A DNA stretch of 15,295 nt, from assembly GCA_020049245.1 (NCBI GenBank), contig JAIFLB010000085.1:1-15295 (forward strand), in the 5' to 3' direction. This document shows, one piece after another, positions 5,812 to 13,605 of this stretch (position 1 is its first letter; each line of letters opens with the position of its first letter). The translations under genes and the position numbers were made by a program. The notes under the pieces are model-generated. The model did not search any database and was not told where the DNA came from. It saw nothing but the letters and a program-made list of their open reading frames with translations. The DNA comes from Betaproteobacteria bacterium (GTDB lineage Bacteria > Pseudomonadota > Gammaproteobacteria > Burkholderiales > Thiobacillaceae).

Positions 5812-6936
5812 ATGGCCGAGAACAAACCCACCAACACTGAAACCCAGCTGGCCGCGAAACCGCGCCGTCGCCGCGCCGCGCCAGTCAAACAAACCGCGTT
5901 GGGTGTCGCTCCCGTGATTGCGCCAGTCATTACCCAAGAGGGTGCGCCAGTAACTCGTCCCGCGAGAACGAAGGCGGCAAAAGTAGCTACGGAGATTGCA
6001 GCCGACATCACTACGGACGTCGAGAAGACACCCAACCCCAAGGCAGCCGCTGAAATCGAGGCGGTCAGCCATGATCCGGTCGCGCTGAAAGTGGCGCATG
6101 CGCCGCATGGCAGCAGCGAAGACAGCGATTACGCGGCATTGCCGGCGAGCTATCCGTATCGCACGCGTATCCGCCGTACTGATTACGAAGCGCAGAAAGA
6201 AAAGCTGCAGATCGAGTTGCTGAAGGTGCAAAGCTGGGTGCGTGATAGCGGCCAGAAGATTGTGGTGTTGTTCGAAGGTCGCGACGCCGCCGGCAAGGGC
6301 GGCACCATCAAACGCTATATGGAACATCTGAATCCGCGCGGCGCGCGGGTTGTCGCGCTGGACAAGCCGTCCGATCGCGAACGCGGCCAGTGGTATTTCC
6401 AGCGTTATGTGCAGCATTTGCCAACCGCCGGCGAAATGGTTTTCTTCGATCGCTCCTGGTACAACCGCGCCGGCGTTGAGCGGGTGATGGGTTTCTGTTC
6501 ACCGCACGAGTATCTCGAATTCATGCGCCAGACACCGCAATTCGAGCGCATGTTGGCGAACAGCGGCGTGCAGTTGTTCAAATACTGGTTCTCGGTCAGC
6601 CGCGAAGAGCAGTTGCGCCGCTTTATTTCGCGCCGCGACGATCCGCTGAAGCACTGGAAGCTGTCGCCGATCGACATCAAGTCGCTCGATATGTGGGATG
6701 CCTATACCGAGGCCAAGAACGCGATGTTCTTCCACACCGATACGGCGGACGCGCCCTGGGTGGTGATCAAGTCGGATGACAAGAAGCGCGCCCGCTTGAA
6801 TTGCATGCGCCATTTTCTGCATACCCTGCCCTATCCGGACAAGGATCTGCATGTTGCGCACCAGCCGGATACGCTGCTGGTCGGCTCCGGCGCTCAGGTA
6901 CTGGCCGGCGAGGAAAACATCCTTACCCGTTTCTGA
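5812..6936 (+). CDS. ppk2: Polyphosphate kinase 2, class I, with basic disordered N-terminal extension
   Basis: PPK2 transfers phosphate between inorganic polyphosphate and nucleotides, class I mainly making ADP or GDP into ATP or GTP. The 374-residue product has the catalytic domain at about 115-355. It shows Walker A GRDAAGKGGT (156-165), Walker B VFFDRSWYNRAGVE (210-223), lid segment SRRDDPLKHWKLSPID (273-287) and the C-terminal KSDDKKRARLNCMRHFL. Single-domain length fits class I or III; class assignment beyond that is inference. Residues 1-110 are an Ala/Pro/Lys/Arg-rich low-complexity tail (AAKPRRRRAAPVKQ, TRPARTKAAKVA), absent from short PPK2 enzymes and resembling histone H1-like tails. 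Transcribed alone, it converges on a membrane-protein gene 9 bases past its stop. Confidence 0.93.
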   Translation: MAENKPTNTETQLAAKPRRRRAAPVKQTALGVAPVIAPVITQEGAPVTRPARTKAAKVATEIAADITTDVEKTPNPKAAAEIEAVSHDPVALKVAHAPHGSSEDSDYAALPASYPYRTRIRRTDYEAQKEKLQIELLKVQSWVRDSGQKIVVLFEGRDAAGKGGTIKRYMEHLNPRGARVVALDKPSDRERGQWYFQRYVQHLPTAGEMVFFDRSWYNRAGVERVMGFCSPHEYLEFMRQTPQFERMLANSGVQLFKYWFSVSREEQLRRFISRRDDPLKHWKLSPIDIKSLDMWDAYTEAKNAMFFHTDTADAPWVVIKSDDKKRARLNCMRHFLHTLPYPDKDLHVAHQPDTLLVGSGAQVLAGEENILTRF

Positions 6937-6945
6937 AGCCCGCGT

Positions 6946-7494
6946 TCAAATCGCGATCAAGCCGAGCAGTCCCAACACGATCAGGACGATGCCGCCTGTC
7001 ACTACGTGGCTGTTCGGTTCTTGCAGGTTCTGGCGGATTTCCAGCCGCATCTGGCCGACCTTCATGATCGTGTCCGAGGCGGGTGAAACTTCGATCTGGT
7101 AGCTGCCGGCCTGGACTTTTTCAATGAACAGCAGATGTTCCTTGAAGTTCTGAAAGCCTTCCGCCGAACTGCTGGCTTTCAACGTAATCAACAGCGGCTT
7201 GGCCGATTCGCCCTGCTTCGACAGCGTGACGTTGTAACGGTCGATTGGCGGTTTGTGGTCGTCGGCTGTCGGGTCGAAGCTGGCATCCAGTTGCAGAATC
7301 AGGCCGACCGGGGCCATATCCGGTTGCAGCTGAAACGGTGCTGATCGCCAGATCGTGGTGGCGGCATCAACGCCGGCAACCTTATCCAGCGTCAGCATGG
7401 CGGTCTGTTTGCCGGTGTAGAACTTACTGTAAATCCAATAGGCCGGCGCCAGGATCAGGCCGATGATGAGAAAAAGCAGGGCAATTGTTTTCAT
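6946..7494 (-). CDS. Two-helix membrane protein co-transcribed with a histidine kinase
   Basis: The 182-residue protein has a transmembrane helix at each end (about 4-23 and 164-182). Between them lies an extracytoplasmic region of about 140 residues, rich in beta-type sequence (APVGLILQLDASFD, RYNVTLSKQGESAKPLLITLKA, AGSYQIEVSPA). No family is recognised. Its ATG overlaps the TGA of the histidine kinase as ATGA (7491-7494), implying translational coupling and a shared function, perhaps sensing or an output of the same system (inference). It is probably the last gene of the response regulator-kinase operon. The mature region has no cysteines. Confidence 0.8.
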   Translation of the reverse strand: MKTIALLFLIIGLILAPAYWIYSKFYTGKQTAMLTLDKVAGVDAATTIWRSAPFQLQPDMAPVGLILQLDASFDPTADDHKPPIDRYNVTLSKQGESAKPLLITLKASSSAEGFQNFKEHLLFIEKVQAGSYQIEVSPASDTIMKVGQMRLEIRQNLQEPNSHVVTGGIVLIVLGLLGLIAI

Positions 7495-9434
7495 GGTTCA
7501 GTCGGTTTTGAGGAAATCGGTGAGCTGGTTTTTTCCGCCAGCAGGTGAGAGAGAAAGGCGCGCAGTTTGGCCGGTTTTAGCGGTTTGTGCAGCACAGGCA
7601 GGCCAACCGCCTGAATTTCCTGAATGGTTTCCGGTGCGGTATCGCCGGTCAACAGCGCGGCCGGAATTTGCGCGCCAAAGGCATCGCGCAAAAGCTGTAC
7701 CGCTTCAATGCCGGTATGGCCATCCCGCAAGCGGTAATCGCAAATAATCAGATCCGGCGCCCGGCCCAACGCCTGCAACTCGTTGCGCACCTGTTCGGCA
7801 TCCTCGCCAGCCGCCAAAGCCACGTTCCAGTGATCGAACACCTCGACCATCGCCGCCAGTATGGCTTCGTCATCGTCGATGAAGGCGACCAGCGAGTTTT
7901 CCAGCGGCAACATGAAATTCGCAACCGAGGCGGCAACGGGTTGGCTGGGGGCCGCCGCACAGCGTGAGAACTGAAATGAAAAACAGGCGCCGCGTCCAGG
8001 CTGTGAGCGAACCAGGACGTGGCTGCCGAGGAGTTGCACCAGACGCGAGACGATGGCCAGACCGAGGCCGAGGCCCTTGTCGCGATGGCGCTCCGGATTC
8101 TCCAGCTGAAAATACTCTTCGAATATTCGCGCCTGGTATTCGTGCGGAATGCCTTTGCCGGAATCCCACACTTCAAATCGCAGCTTGTCGCGCCCGATCC
8201 GGCGCGCCCCGATCAGCACGCCGCCGCGCTCGGTGTAGCGAAGTGCGTTCGAGATCAGGTTGCCGAGGATGCGCTCGACCAGAATCGGGTCGGAATTCAC
8301 CCATAAGGAATTGGGCGCAAAGCTGAGGCGAATATCGCGTGCCTGGGCAACCGGTAAAAACTGGTTGGCCAGCTGATGGAATAACACGCTGACCGGAAAG
8401 CAGTGCGGCCGGACTTCCACCATGCCGGCATCGAGCTTCGACAGATCCAGCAGCGCATTGAGCAGGCTCTCCATGGCGGTGGCGGAGGCTTCGATGTGGC
8501 GCGTCAGCCGTCCCGCCTCGCCATCGGGAACCTCATCCCGCAGGGCCGCGATCAGCAAGGTCAGCGCATGCAGGGGTTGCCGCAAGTCGTGGCTGGCGGC
8601 GGCGAGGAAGCGTGATTTGGCCTGCACTGCGGCCTCAGCGGCCAGCTTCTGGCCGAGCAGTTCAGCGGTCGCATCACTCACCTTCAGCTCCAGATTGTGA
8701 TGGTTTTCTTCCAGCGCTTGCGCCATCTGATTGACGCTGCGTTCGAGCAAGCCAATTTCGCCGTGTGACAATTCCGGCGTGCGTTCCGTCAACTTGCCGC
8801 TGGCCAGTTGCGCCACAGTCCGAGTGATGCCAAGCAGTGGCCTGCTGACCCTGCCGGATAAGCGCCACGCCAGCAGCAGCGCGAACAGCATGGCAAACAA
8901 TGCGGTGCCGGATGCGGCCAGCCCGGCCTGTGCACGCGCCTGCTCGACCGGCGACCGACTCAGGCTGACGACGAGGAAATATTTTTCCTGCGGCACGATC
9001 GAGGGATCGAGATAGGGGTCGGATTCGGCGGTAGCGGGCAATTGCACCGGGTGCGCAAAAAACAGCATGGTTTCCTTGCTTGATTGCGGTGTTGGCGGCA
9101 ACCCGGTCAGCACGGGAAGAGTATGGGCGTGGCCGCTGACCAGCAACCATTGCACGCCATCGGTCACCCCGGCTGCTTCGATGCGGCGGAAACTGCGTTC
9201 GTAATCAAGAAAGCGCTTGGCCGGCGGCAGGTTGCCGGAGAACAGATCGAAGGCGATGGTGTCGGCCAGGTGTTTGGCGCTGTCGCGTCCGAGTCGATCC
9301 AACGACTGCTCCATCTCACTGGCGCTGCGTTGGGTGAAATAGATCGCCAGCAGTCCGACCGCGAGAAGCAGCGGCAGCAATGCCACTGCCAGAATGCGCA
9401 GACGCAAACTCATTGTCTGACTAAAACGGCTCAT
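7491..9434 (-). CDS. Membrane hybrid sensor histidine kinase with C-terminal receiver
   Basis: The 647-residue sensor has TM1 at about 13-32, a periplasmic sensing region at about 33-172, TM2 at about 173-191, and a HAMP domain at about 192-245. A coiled stretch follows, then HisKA with H-box AAASHDLRQPLHAL (His282). The HATPase_c domain has N-box RILGNLISNALRY (Asn392, Asn396), G1 WDSGKGIP and G2 KGLGLGL (453-459). A C-terminal receiver at about 514-635 has acidic DDDE (520-523), phospho-acceptor Asp566 (IICDYRLRDG), Thr596 and Lys617. All phosphotransfer residues are intact. The periplasmic domain is not recognised, so the signal is unknown. It is probably paired with the NarL-type regulator encoded 41 bases upstream. 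The start has a poor ribosome site; ATG 9413 is an alternative. Confidence 0.9.
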   Translation of the reverse strand: MSRFSQTMSLRLRILAVALLPLLLAVGLLAIYFTQRSASEMEQSLDRLGRDSAKHLADTIAFDLFSGNLPPAKRFLDYERSFRRIEAAGVTDGVQWLLVSGHAHTLPVLTGLPPTPQSSKETMLFFAHPVQLPATAESDPYLDPSIVPQEKYFLVVSLSRSPVEQARAQAGLAASGTALFAMLFALLLAWRLSGRVSRPLLGITRTVAQLASGKLTERTPELSHGEIGLLERSVNQMAQALEENHHNLELKVSDATAELLGQKLAAEAAVQAKSRFLAAASHDLRQPLHALTLLIAALRDEVPDGEAGRLTRHIEASATAMESLLNALLDLSKLDAGMVEVRPHCFPVSVLFHQLANQFLPVAQARDIRLSFAPNSLWVNSDPILVERILGNLISNALRYTERGGVLIGARRIGRDKLRFEVWDSGKGIPHEYQARIFEEYFQLENPERHRDKGLGLGLAIVSRLVQLLGSHVLVRSQPGRGACFSFQFSRCAAAPSQPVAASVANFMLPLENSLVAFIDDDEAILAAMVEVFDHWNVALAAGEDAEQVRNELQALGRAPDLIICDYRLRDGHTGIEAVQLLRDAFGAQIPAALLTGDTAPETIQEIQAVGLPVLHKPLKPAKLRAFLSHLLAEKTSSPISSKPTEP

Positions 9435-9447
9435 CGGAATGGGATTG

Positions 9448-9479
9448 CAGCGATATCGCTGAAGCAGGCGTCAGCCTAC
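9448..9479. other. Adjacent small inverted repeats between response regulator and kinase
   Basis: CAGCGATATCGCTG (9448-9461) is a perfect 14-bp palindrome. AGGC-GTCA-GCCT (9466-9477) is a small stem overlapping the response regulator stop. They sit in the 41-base gap and may form mRNA structure that sets the regulator-to-kinase ratio, or a dimer binding site. No function is shown. Confidence 0.35.
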
Positions 9480-10111
9480 TTTCTGCCTTTGTGCAGGCTC
9501 ATTTTCTGGATCACCAAAACCGCCTCGGTGCGGTTGTTCACTTTCAACAGGCGAAAGATCGAGGCGATGTGGAGTTTCACCGTGCCTTCGGTGACTTGCA
9601 ACACTTCACCGATCTGGCGATTGCTCTTGCCCTTTGCCATTTCGCGGATGACCTGCATCTGGCGGGCAGTCAGCGCATGGTGGTTGATTTTTGGGCTTTC
9701 GTCAGTTTCGGAAGGGTATTCGAGCAAATTGGGCGGCAGATAGACGCCGCCCGCCAGAACCTGTTGCAACGCGGCCAGAATGACTTCGCTTGGCGAGGCT
9801 TTGGTGATGTAGCCGAGCGCGCCCGCCGCCAGCAGTTTCTGGATGTCTTCGATCTGCTCGGAAGCGGACAATACGACCACCGGAATGTCCGGGAAGGCGG
9901 CGCGGAAACGGATGACGCCATCAAGGCCGGACATGCCGGGCATGAACAGGTCGAGCAACGCGAGGTCGACCTCTTTCAATCGGCTCATCGCGGCAAATGC
10001 CGACGGGTAATCGTGCGCTTCAGTCAGGCTGACGCGATGATGAAGTTTGAACAGAACCGGTTTCACCCCCTCGCGGAATAGCGGATGGTCATCGGCCAGC
10101 AATATCTTCAT
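9476..10111 (-). CDS. NarL/LuxR-family response regulator
   Basis: The 211-residue two-component regulator has a receiver domain at 1-120 with ADDHP (Asp7, Asp8), phospho-acceptor Asp54 (ALLDLFMPGMSG), Ser82 and Lys104 (YITKASP). A LuxR-type helix-turn-helix follows at about 143-205 (LTARQMQVIREMAKGKSNRQIGE, TEGTVKLHIASIFRLLKVNNRTEAV). It binds DNA when phosphorylated, and its targets are unknown. A CGGGAG ribosome site lies 4 bases before the ATG. It is the first gene of an operon with the hybrid kinase and the two-helix membrane protein. The kinase's own receiver may compete with it for phosphate, or receive it first (inference). Confidence 0.92.
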   Translation of the reverse strand: MKILLADDHPLFREGVKPVLFKLHHRVSLTEAHDYPSAFAAMSRLKEVDLALLDLFMPGMSGLDGVIRFRAAFPDIPVVVLSASEQIEDIQKLLAAGALGYITKASPSEVILAALQQVLAGGVYLPPNLLEYPSETDESPKINHHALTARQMQVIREMAKGKSNRQIGEVLQVTEGTVKLHIASIFRLLKVNNRTEAVLVIQKMSLHKGRK

Positions 10112-10147
10112 GTTTCTCCCGTTTGTAATTTCCTGTTGGTGAGGATT

Positions 10148-10978
10148 TCAGAGGCCGAGGCGTTGCCAGATGGCTGAAGTCAACCCGGCTTGATTCAGGG
10201 TGTAGAAATGCAGCCCGGGGGCGCCGCCGCGCAACAGTTTGTCGCACATGCCGGTAATGAAATCGAGGCCGAATGCCTTGATCGACGCCGTGTCGTCCAT
10301 ATAGCTTTCCATCTTGTTGGTCAGCCAACGTGGCATCTCGGCGCCGCAAGCGGCGGAGAAACGCGACAACTGGCTGAAGTTGGAAATCGGCATGATGCCG
10401 GGCACGATCGGCAACGTGACGCCCAATTGGGCGCAGTCATCGACGAAGTTGAAATAGGCATCCGGATTGAAGAAATACTGCGTGATCGCCGCATTCGCGC
10501 CGGCGTCCGCCTTGCGCTTGAAATTCGTCAGGTCGTCGCGGTAGTTGCGCGCCTGCGGATGCATTTCCGGATAGGCCGCGATCTCGATCTGAAACCAGTC
10601 GCCGGTTTCCTGGCGAATGAAGCTGACCAGCTCATTGGCATAGCGGAACTCGCCCGGCTCTGCCATGCCGGAAGGCAGATCGCCACGCAACGCAACGATA
10701 TGGCGGATGCCATTGCTGCGGTAGGTTTCCAGAATCTCGCGAATGCTCTCCCGCGTTGACGCGACACAGGACAGATGCGGTGCGGCGGCGAGGCCCGAAG
10801 ACTGGATTTCCAGCACGGTTTCGAGTGTGCGATCGCGCGTTGAACCGCCGGCGCCAAACGTGACGGAGAAAAACTTCGGATGCAGTTGCGCCAGTTGGGC
10901 GCGGGTATCGCGCAGCTTGGCCATGCCCTCGGGCGTTTTTGGCGGGAAAAATTCAAGGCTGAAGGTTCGGTCGGTCAT
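10148..10978 (-). CDS. metF: Methylenetetrahydrofolate reductase
   Basis: It reduces 5,10-methylene-THF to 5-methyl-THF with FAD and NADH, supplying the methyl group for methionine synthesis. The 276-residue product opens with MTDRTFSLEFFPPKTPEG; Glu9 corresponds to the catalytic Glu of E. coli MetF. It continues SVTFGAGGSTRDRTLE, then VALRGDLP (Asp100, equivalent to the folate-binding Asp) and AITQYFFNPDAYFNFVDDC, and ends GLHFYTLNQAGLTSAIWQRL, the full TIM barrel. The start at 10978 is the family-typical one; an in-frame ATG at 11008 would add ten residues. Neither has a strong ribosome site. It follows the VIT-type transporter gene closely on the same strand. No S-adenosylhomocysteine-type riboswitch space exists directly upstream. 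Confidence 0.94.
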   Translation of the reverse strand: MTDRTFSLEFFPPKTPEGMAKLRDTRAQLAQLHPKFFSVTFGAGGSTRDRTLETVLEIQSSGLAAAPHLSCVASTRESIREILETYRSNGIRHIVALRGDLPSGMAEPGEFRYANELVSFIRQETGDWFQIEIAAYPEMHPQARNYRDDLTNFKRKADAGANAAITQYFFNPDAYFNFVDDCAQLGVTLPIVPGIMPISNFSQLSRFSAACGAEMPRWLTNKMESYMDDTASIKAFGLDFITGMCDKLLRGGAPGLHFYTLNQAGLTSAIWQRLGL

Positions 10979-11031
10979 CGCGGTACGAGAAGAAAAGGGT
11001 TGACGCATTCTACCCGGGTGTCATGTCAACT

Positions 11032-12075
11032 CTACGCCAACACGATGCCGAGGCCCTTGCCGATAAACCAGGTGGCCGCGCCGGCGCCGGCGCCAATCAG
11101 CAACATGCGCAGGCCGCCAGCGAACGCGTTGAGGCCGGTGAACAGACTCAGCGAAGCGCCAACGCCGAACAGGCTGATGCCGGTCGCAGCCAGGACGCCA
11201 TAAAAGGCATGGCTGCCGGACAGTAAAAAATACGGCAACACGGGCAAGGAAGCGCCGATCGAGAAGGCAATGAAGGAACTGATCGCCGCACCCCAGGGCG
11301 AGCCCAGTTCATCCGGGTTGAGCCCGAGTTCTTCTCGCGCCAGGGTATCCAGCGCCCGGTCCGGATCGGCGATCAACGCCCGCGCCATGCGGCCGGCTTC
11401 ATCCGCTTCAATGCCCTTGGCTTGGTAGATCAGCGCCAGTTCAGCGGCTTCCTCGCCGGGATACTGATCGAGTTCCTCGCGTTCCAGCGCGATCTGGTAT
11501 TCATGGAATTCGCGTTGCGAGCGCATCGAAACATATTCGCCCGCCGCCATCGAGAAGGCGCCGGCCAGCAAGCCCGCGATGCCGGACAGCAGGATCATGT
11601 CGGCGCCGGCGCCGGCGCCGGCAACCCCGAGAATCAGGCTGGCATTCGAGATCAGACCGTCATTGACGCCGAACACCGCTGCGCGCAGGTTGCCACTGCC
11701 GGCATTCTTGTGCTTCTCGCCGCGCATCTGTTCCAGGCTGGTGGGCGTGCCATGCGGCGGCGCAGCGTGATACAGGCTCATGCCGCGCACCTTCATCGCC
11801 GCCAGAATGCCTTTCAGCGGCTTGACGCCAAAACGCGGGATCAGCCAGGCGACCAGACGCGCGCGCAGATCGGGCGTGAATTGCGGTGGCGGCATGCCGA
11901 GCTTGTCCATCTCCGCCTGCCATAGACGGGCCTGACCTTCAGCGGCCTGCGCCAGTTCAAGAAACAGCACCTGCCGGGTAGAACCGGATTCGGCGTCGGA
12001 GACGACGCGATACAGCCAGGCGGAACGTTTTTCTTCTTGCCAGCTGGCCAGTGCCTGGGTTGGATTTGTCTGCAT
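11032..12075 (-). CDS. VIT1/CCC1-family metal transporter with ferritin-like N-terminal domain
   Basis: The family moves Fe2+ or Mn2+ across membranes by proton antiport. The 347-residue product has a ferritin/rubrerythrin-like helical domain at about 8-120, then the CCC1 membrane domain with NLRAAVFGVNDGLISNASLILGVAG (129-153). Helices follow at about 160-182, 262-286, 288-312 and 320-345. An acidic cytosolic metal-binding loop lies at about 188-255. In the ferritin-like part Glu15 and Glu46 are present, but the usual ExxH His appears as Gln48. The gene overlaps no neighbour and starts 11 bases past the yifB stop, with AGAGG as ribosome site, so it is probably co-transcribed with yifB. The Gly/Ala stretches are encoded by GCCGGC repeats. 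Confidence 0.88.
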   Translation of the reverse strand: MQTNPTQALASWQEEKRSAWLYRVVSDAESGSTRQVLFLELAQAAEGQARLWQAEMDKLGMPPPQFTPDLRARLVAWLIPRFGVKPLKGILAAMKVRGMSLYHAAPPHGTPTSLEQMRGEKHKNAGSGNLRAAVFGVNDGLISNASLILGVAGAGAGADMILLSGIAGLLAGAFSMAAGEYVSMRSQREFHEYQIALEREELDQYPGEEAAELALIYQAKGIEADEAGRMARALIADPDRALDTLAREELGLNPDELGSPWGAAISSFIAFSIGASLPVLPYFLLSGSHAFYGVLAATGISLFGVGASLSLFTGLNAFAGGLRMLLIGAGAGAATWFIGKGLGIVLA

Positions 12076-12086
12076 GTGAAATGCCT

Positions 12087-13580
12087 CTAGGAACGAATAC
12101 CACGCCGATATTGCACCGCTTCGGCAACCTGGCTGGCGCTGATCGAATCGGCGCCAGCCAGGTCGGCAATGCTGCGCGCCACGCGCAGGATGCGATGGTA
12201 GGCGCGGGCGGATAGGTTGAGCCGCGCGATGGCCTGCTTCAGCAGCGTCATCGCGGCGGCGTCGGGAGTGCAGTGCAGGTCGATCTCCTGGCTGCCAAGT
12301 TGCGCGTTTGGTTTGCCCTGGCGGGCAATCTGGCGCGCCCGCGCCAGTGCGACGCGTTGCCTGACCACGGCCGAGGTTTCGCCATTGCCGGCGGAAGTCA
12401 TTTCAGATTCCGGCAGTGCCGCGACTTCAATATGCAGATCGATGCGATCGAGCAATGGGCCGGAAATTCGACCGCGATAACGCGCCACCACTTCCGGAGT
12501 GCAGTGGCACTGGCCGCCGGGATGGCCAAGATAGCCACAGGGACACGGATTCATTGCCGCGATGAGCTGAAACCGCGCCGGAAAATCCGCCTGCCGCGCC
12601 GCGCGTGAAATCGTGATGCGGCCGGCTTCCATCGGTTCGCGCAAGACTTCCAGCGCCTTCCGGTCGAACTCCGGCAGTTCGTCGAGGAACAAAACGCCGT
12701 GTGTCGCCTGGCTGATCTCGCCCGGACGCGGCGGATTACCGCCACCAACCAGCGCGACGCCGGAGGCGGTGTGGTGCGGTGACCGATACGGCCGCGAACG
12801 CCAATTCTCGCTGCGAAAGTTGCCGGTGAGCGAAAGCACGGCGGCGGATTCGAGCGCCTCGGCCTGGGTCATCGGCGGCAGAATACCGGGCAGGCGGCTG
12901 GCCAGCATCGACTTGCCGGTGCCCGGCGGGCCGCTCATCAGCATCGAGTGGCCGCCGGCGGCGGCGATTTCCAGCGCCCGGCGGGCATGCTGCTGGCCCT
13001 TCACATCAGCCAGATCGGCGTATTCCGGTTGCCGGGTTGTTTCACGTGGAACAACGCGCGGTAACAGCGTGCGTCCGGTCAGATGCGCGCAAACCTCAAG
13101 CAGCGAATCAGCGGCATACACTTCGGCGCCTTCAGCCAGGGCGGCTTCCTCGGCGCTGGCGCGCGGCAGGATGAAGGCGCGGCCACTGCGGGCGGCGCTC
13201 AACATCATCGCCAGCGCGCCACGAATCGGGCGCAATGCGCCGGTCAACGCCAACTCGCCGGCGAACTCGTAATCCTTCAGTTTTTCCGTTGGCAATTGGC
13301 CAGAGGCCGCGAGCAGGCCGAGTGCGATCGGCAAATCAAAGCGGCCGGACTCCTTCGGCAGATCGGCCGGCGCCAGGTTGACCGTGATGCGGCGCTGGGG
13401 AAAGTCATAGCCGGATTGCAGCAGCGCGGCACGCACCCGGTCACGCGATTCTTTGACCTCCGCCTCGGCCAGGCCAACTAGCGTGAAGGCCGGCAGTCCA
13501 TTCGCCAGATGCGCTTCGACGATGACTTCCGGCGCATCCATGCCGGCCAGCGCGCGGCTGCTGACGATGGCTAATGACAT
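12087..13580 (-). CDS. comM: YifB/ComM-family Mg-chelatase-like AAA+ ATPase
   Basis: ComM is a hexameric helicase that promotes branch migration during natural transformation in several proteobacteria; YifB is its common homolog name. The 497-residue product has the N-terminal Lon-protease-like domain (about 20-145; TLVGLAEAEVKESRDRVRAAL, VNLAPADLPKESGRFDLPIAL). The AAA+ domain follows with Walker A GPPGTGKS (217-224), Walker B GVLFLDELPEF (295-305) and NPCPCGYLGHPGGQCHC, a Cys cluster of the family. The C-terminal Mg-chelatase-like helical domain (LSARAYHRILRVARSIADLAG) completes it. AGGGAG lies 6 bases before the ATG. The linker at about residues 174-184 encodes a parS-like site. Natural competence of the host is not shown by this gene alone. 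Confidence 0.93.
   Translation of the reverse strand: MSLAIVSSRALAGMDAPEVIVEAHLANGLPAFTLVGLAEAEVKESRDRVRAALLQSGYDFPQRRITVNLAPADLPKESGRFDLPIALGLLAASGQLPTEKLKDYEFAGELALTGALRPIRGALAMMLSAARSGRAFILPRASAEEAALAEGAEVYAADSLLEVCAHLTGRTLLPRVVPRETTRQPEYADLADVKGQQHARRALEIAAAGGHSMLMSGPPGTGKSMLASRLPGILPPMTQAEALESAAVLSLTGNFRSENWRSRPYRSPHHTASGVALVGGGNPPRPGEISQATHGVLFLDELPEFDRKALEVLREPMEAGRITISRAARQADFPARFQLIAAMNPCPCGYLGHPGGQCHCTPEVVARYRGRISGPLLDRIDLHIEVAALPESEMTSAGNGETSAVVRQRVALARARQIARQGKPNAQLGSQEIDLHCTPDAAAMTLLKQAIARLNLSARAYHRILRVARSIADLAGADSISASQVAEAVQYRRGIRS
13036..13055. promoter_or_regulatory. parS: parS-like ParB-binding site inside comM/yifB
   Basis: On the minus strand 13038-13053 reads TGTTCCACGTGAAACA, an exact match to the broadly conserved bacterial chromosomal parS consensus TGTTNCACGTGAAACA. 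It sits in a 20-bp inverted repeat, GTTGTT...AACAAC, around CACGTG, with a single non-pairing position. ParB binds such sites near the replication origin to drive chromosome segregation. It lies in the variable linker of the YifB protein, where the codons are free to change. No other copy was seen in the window. Confidence 0.8.
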
Positions 13581-13605
13581 GTGTTCTCCCTGTGTTTATT
13601 GTGGT

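Noticed and set aside
5643..6417. Minus-strand frames over the start of ppk2
   Set aside because: They overlap the ppk2 coding region and have no recognisable domains; ppk2 has intact Walker motifs.
10979..11031. SAH-type riboswitch or sigma-70 promoter (TTGACA...TAGAAT) ahead of metF
   Set aside because: The gap to the upstream gene is too short for a riboswitch, and the hexamers are 11 bases apart rather than 16-18.
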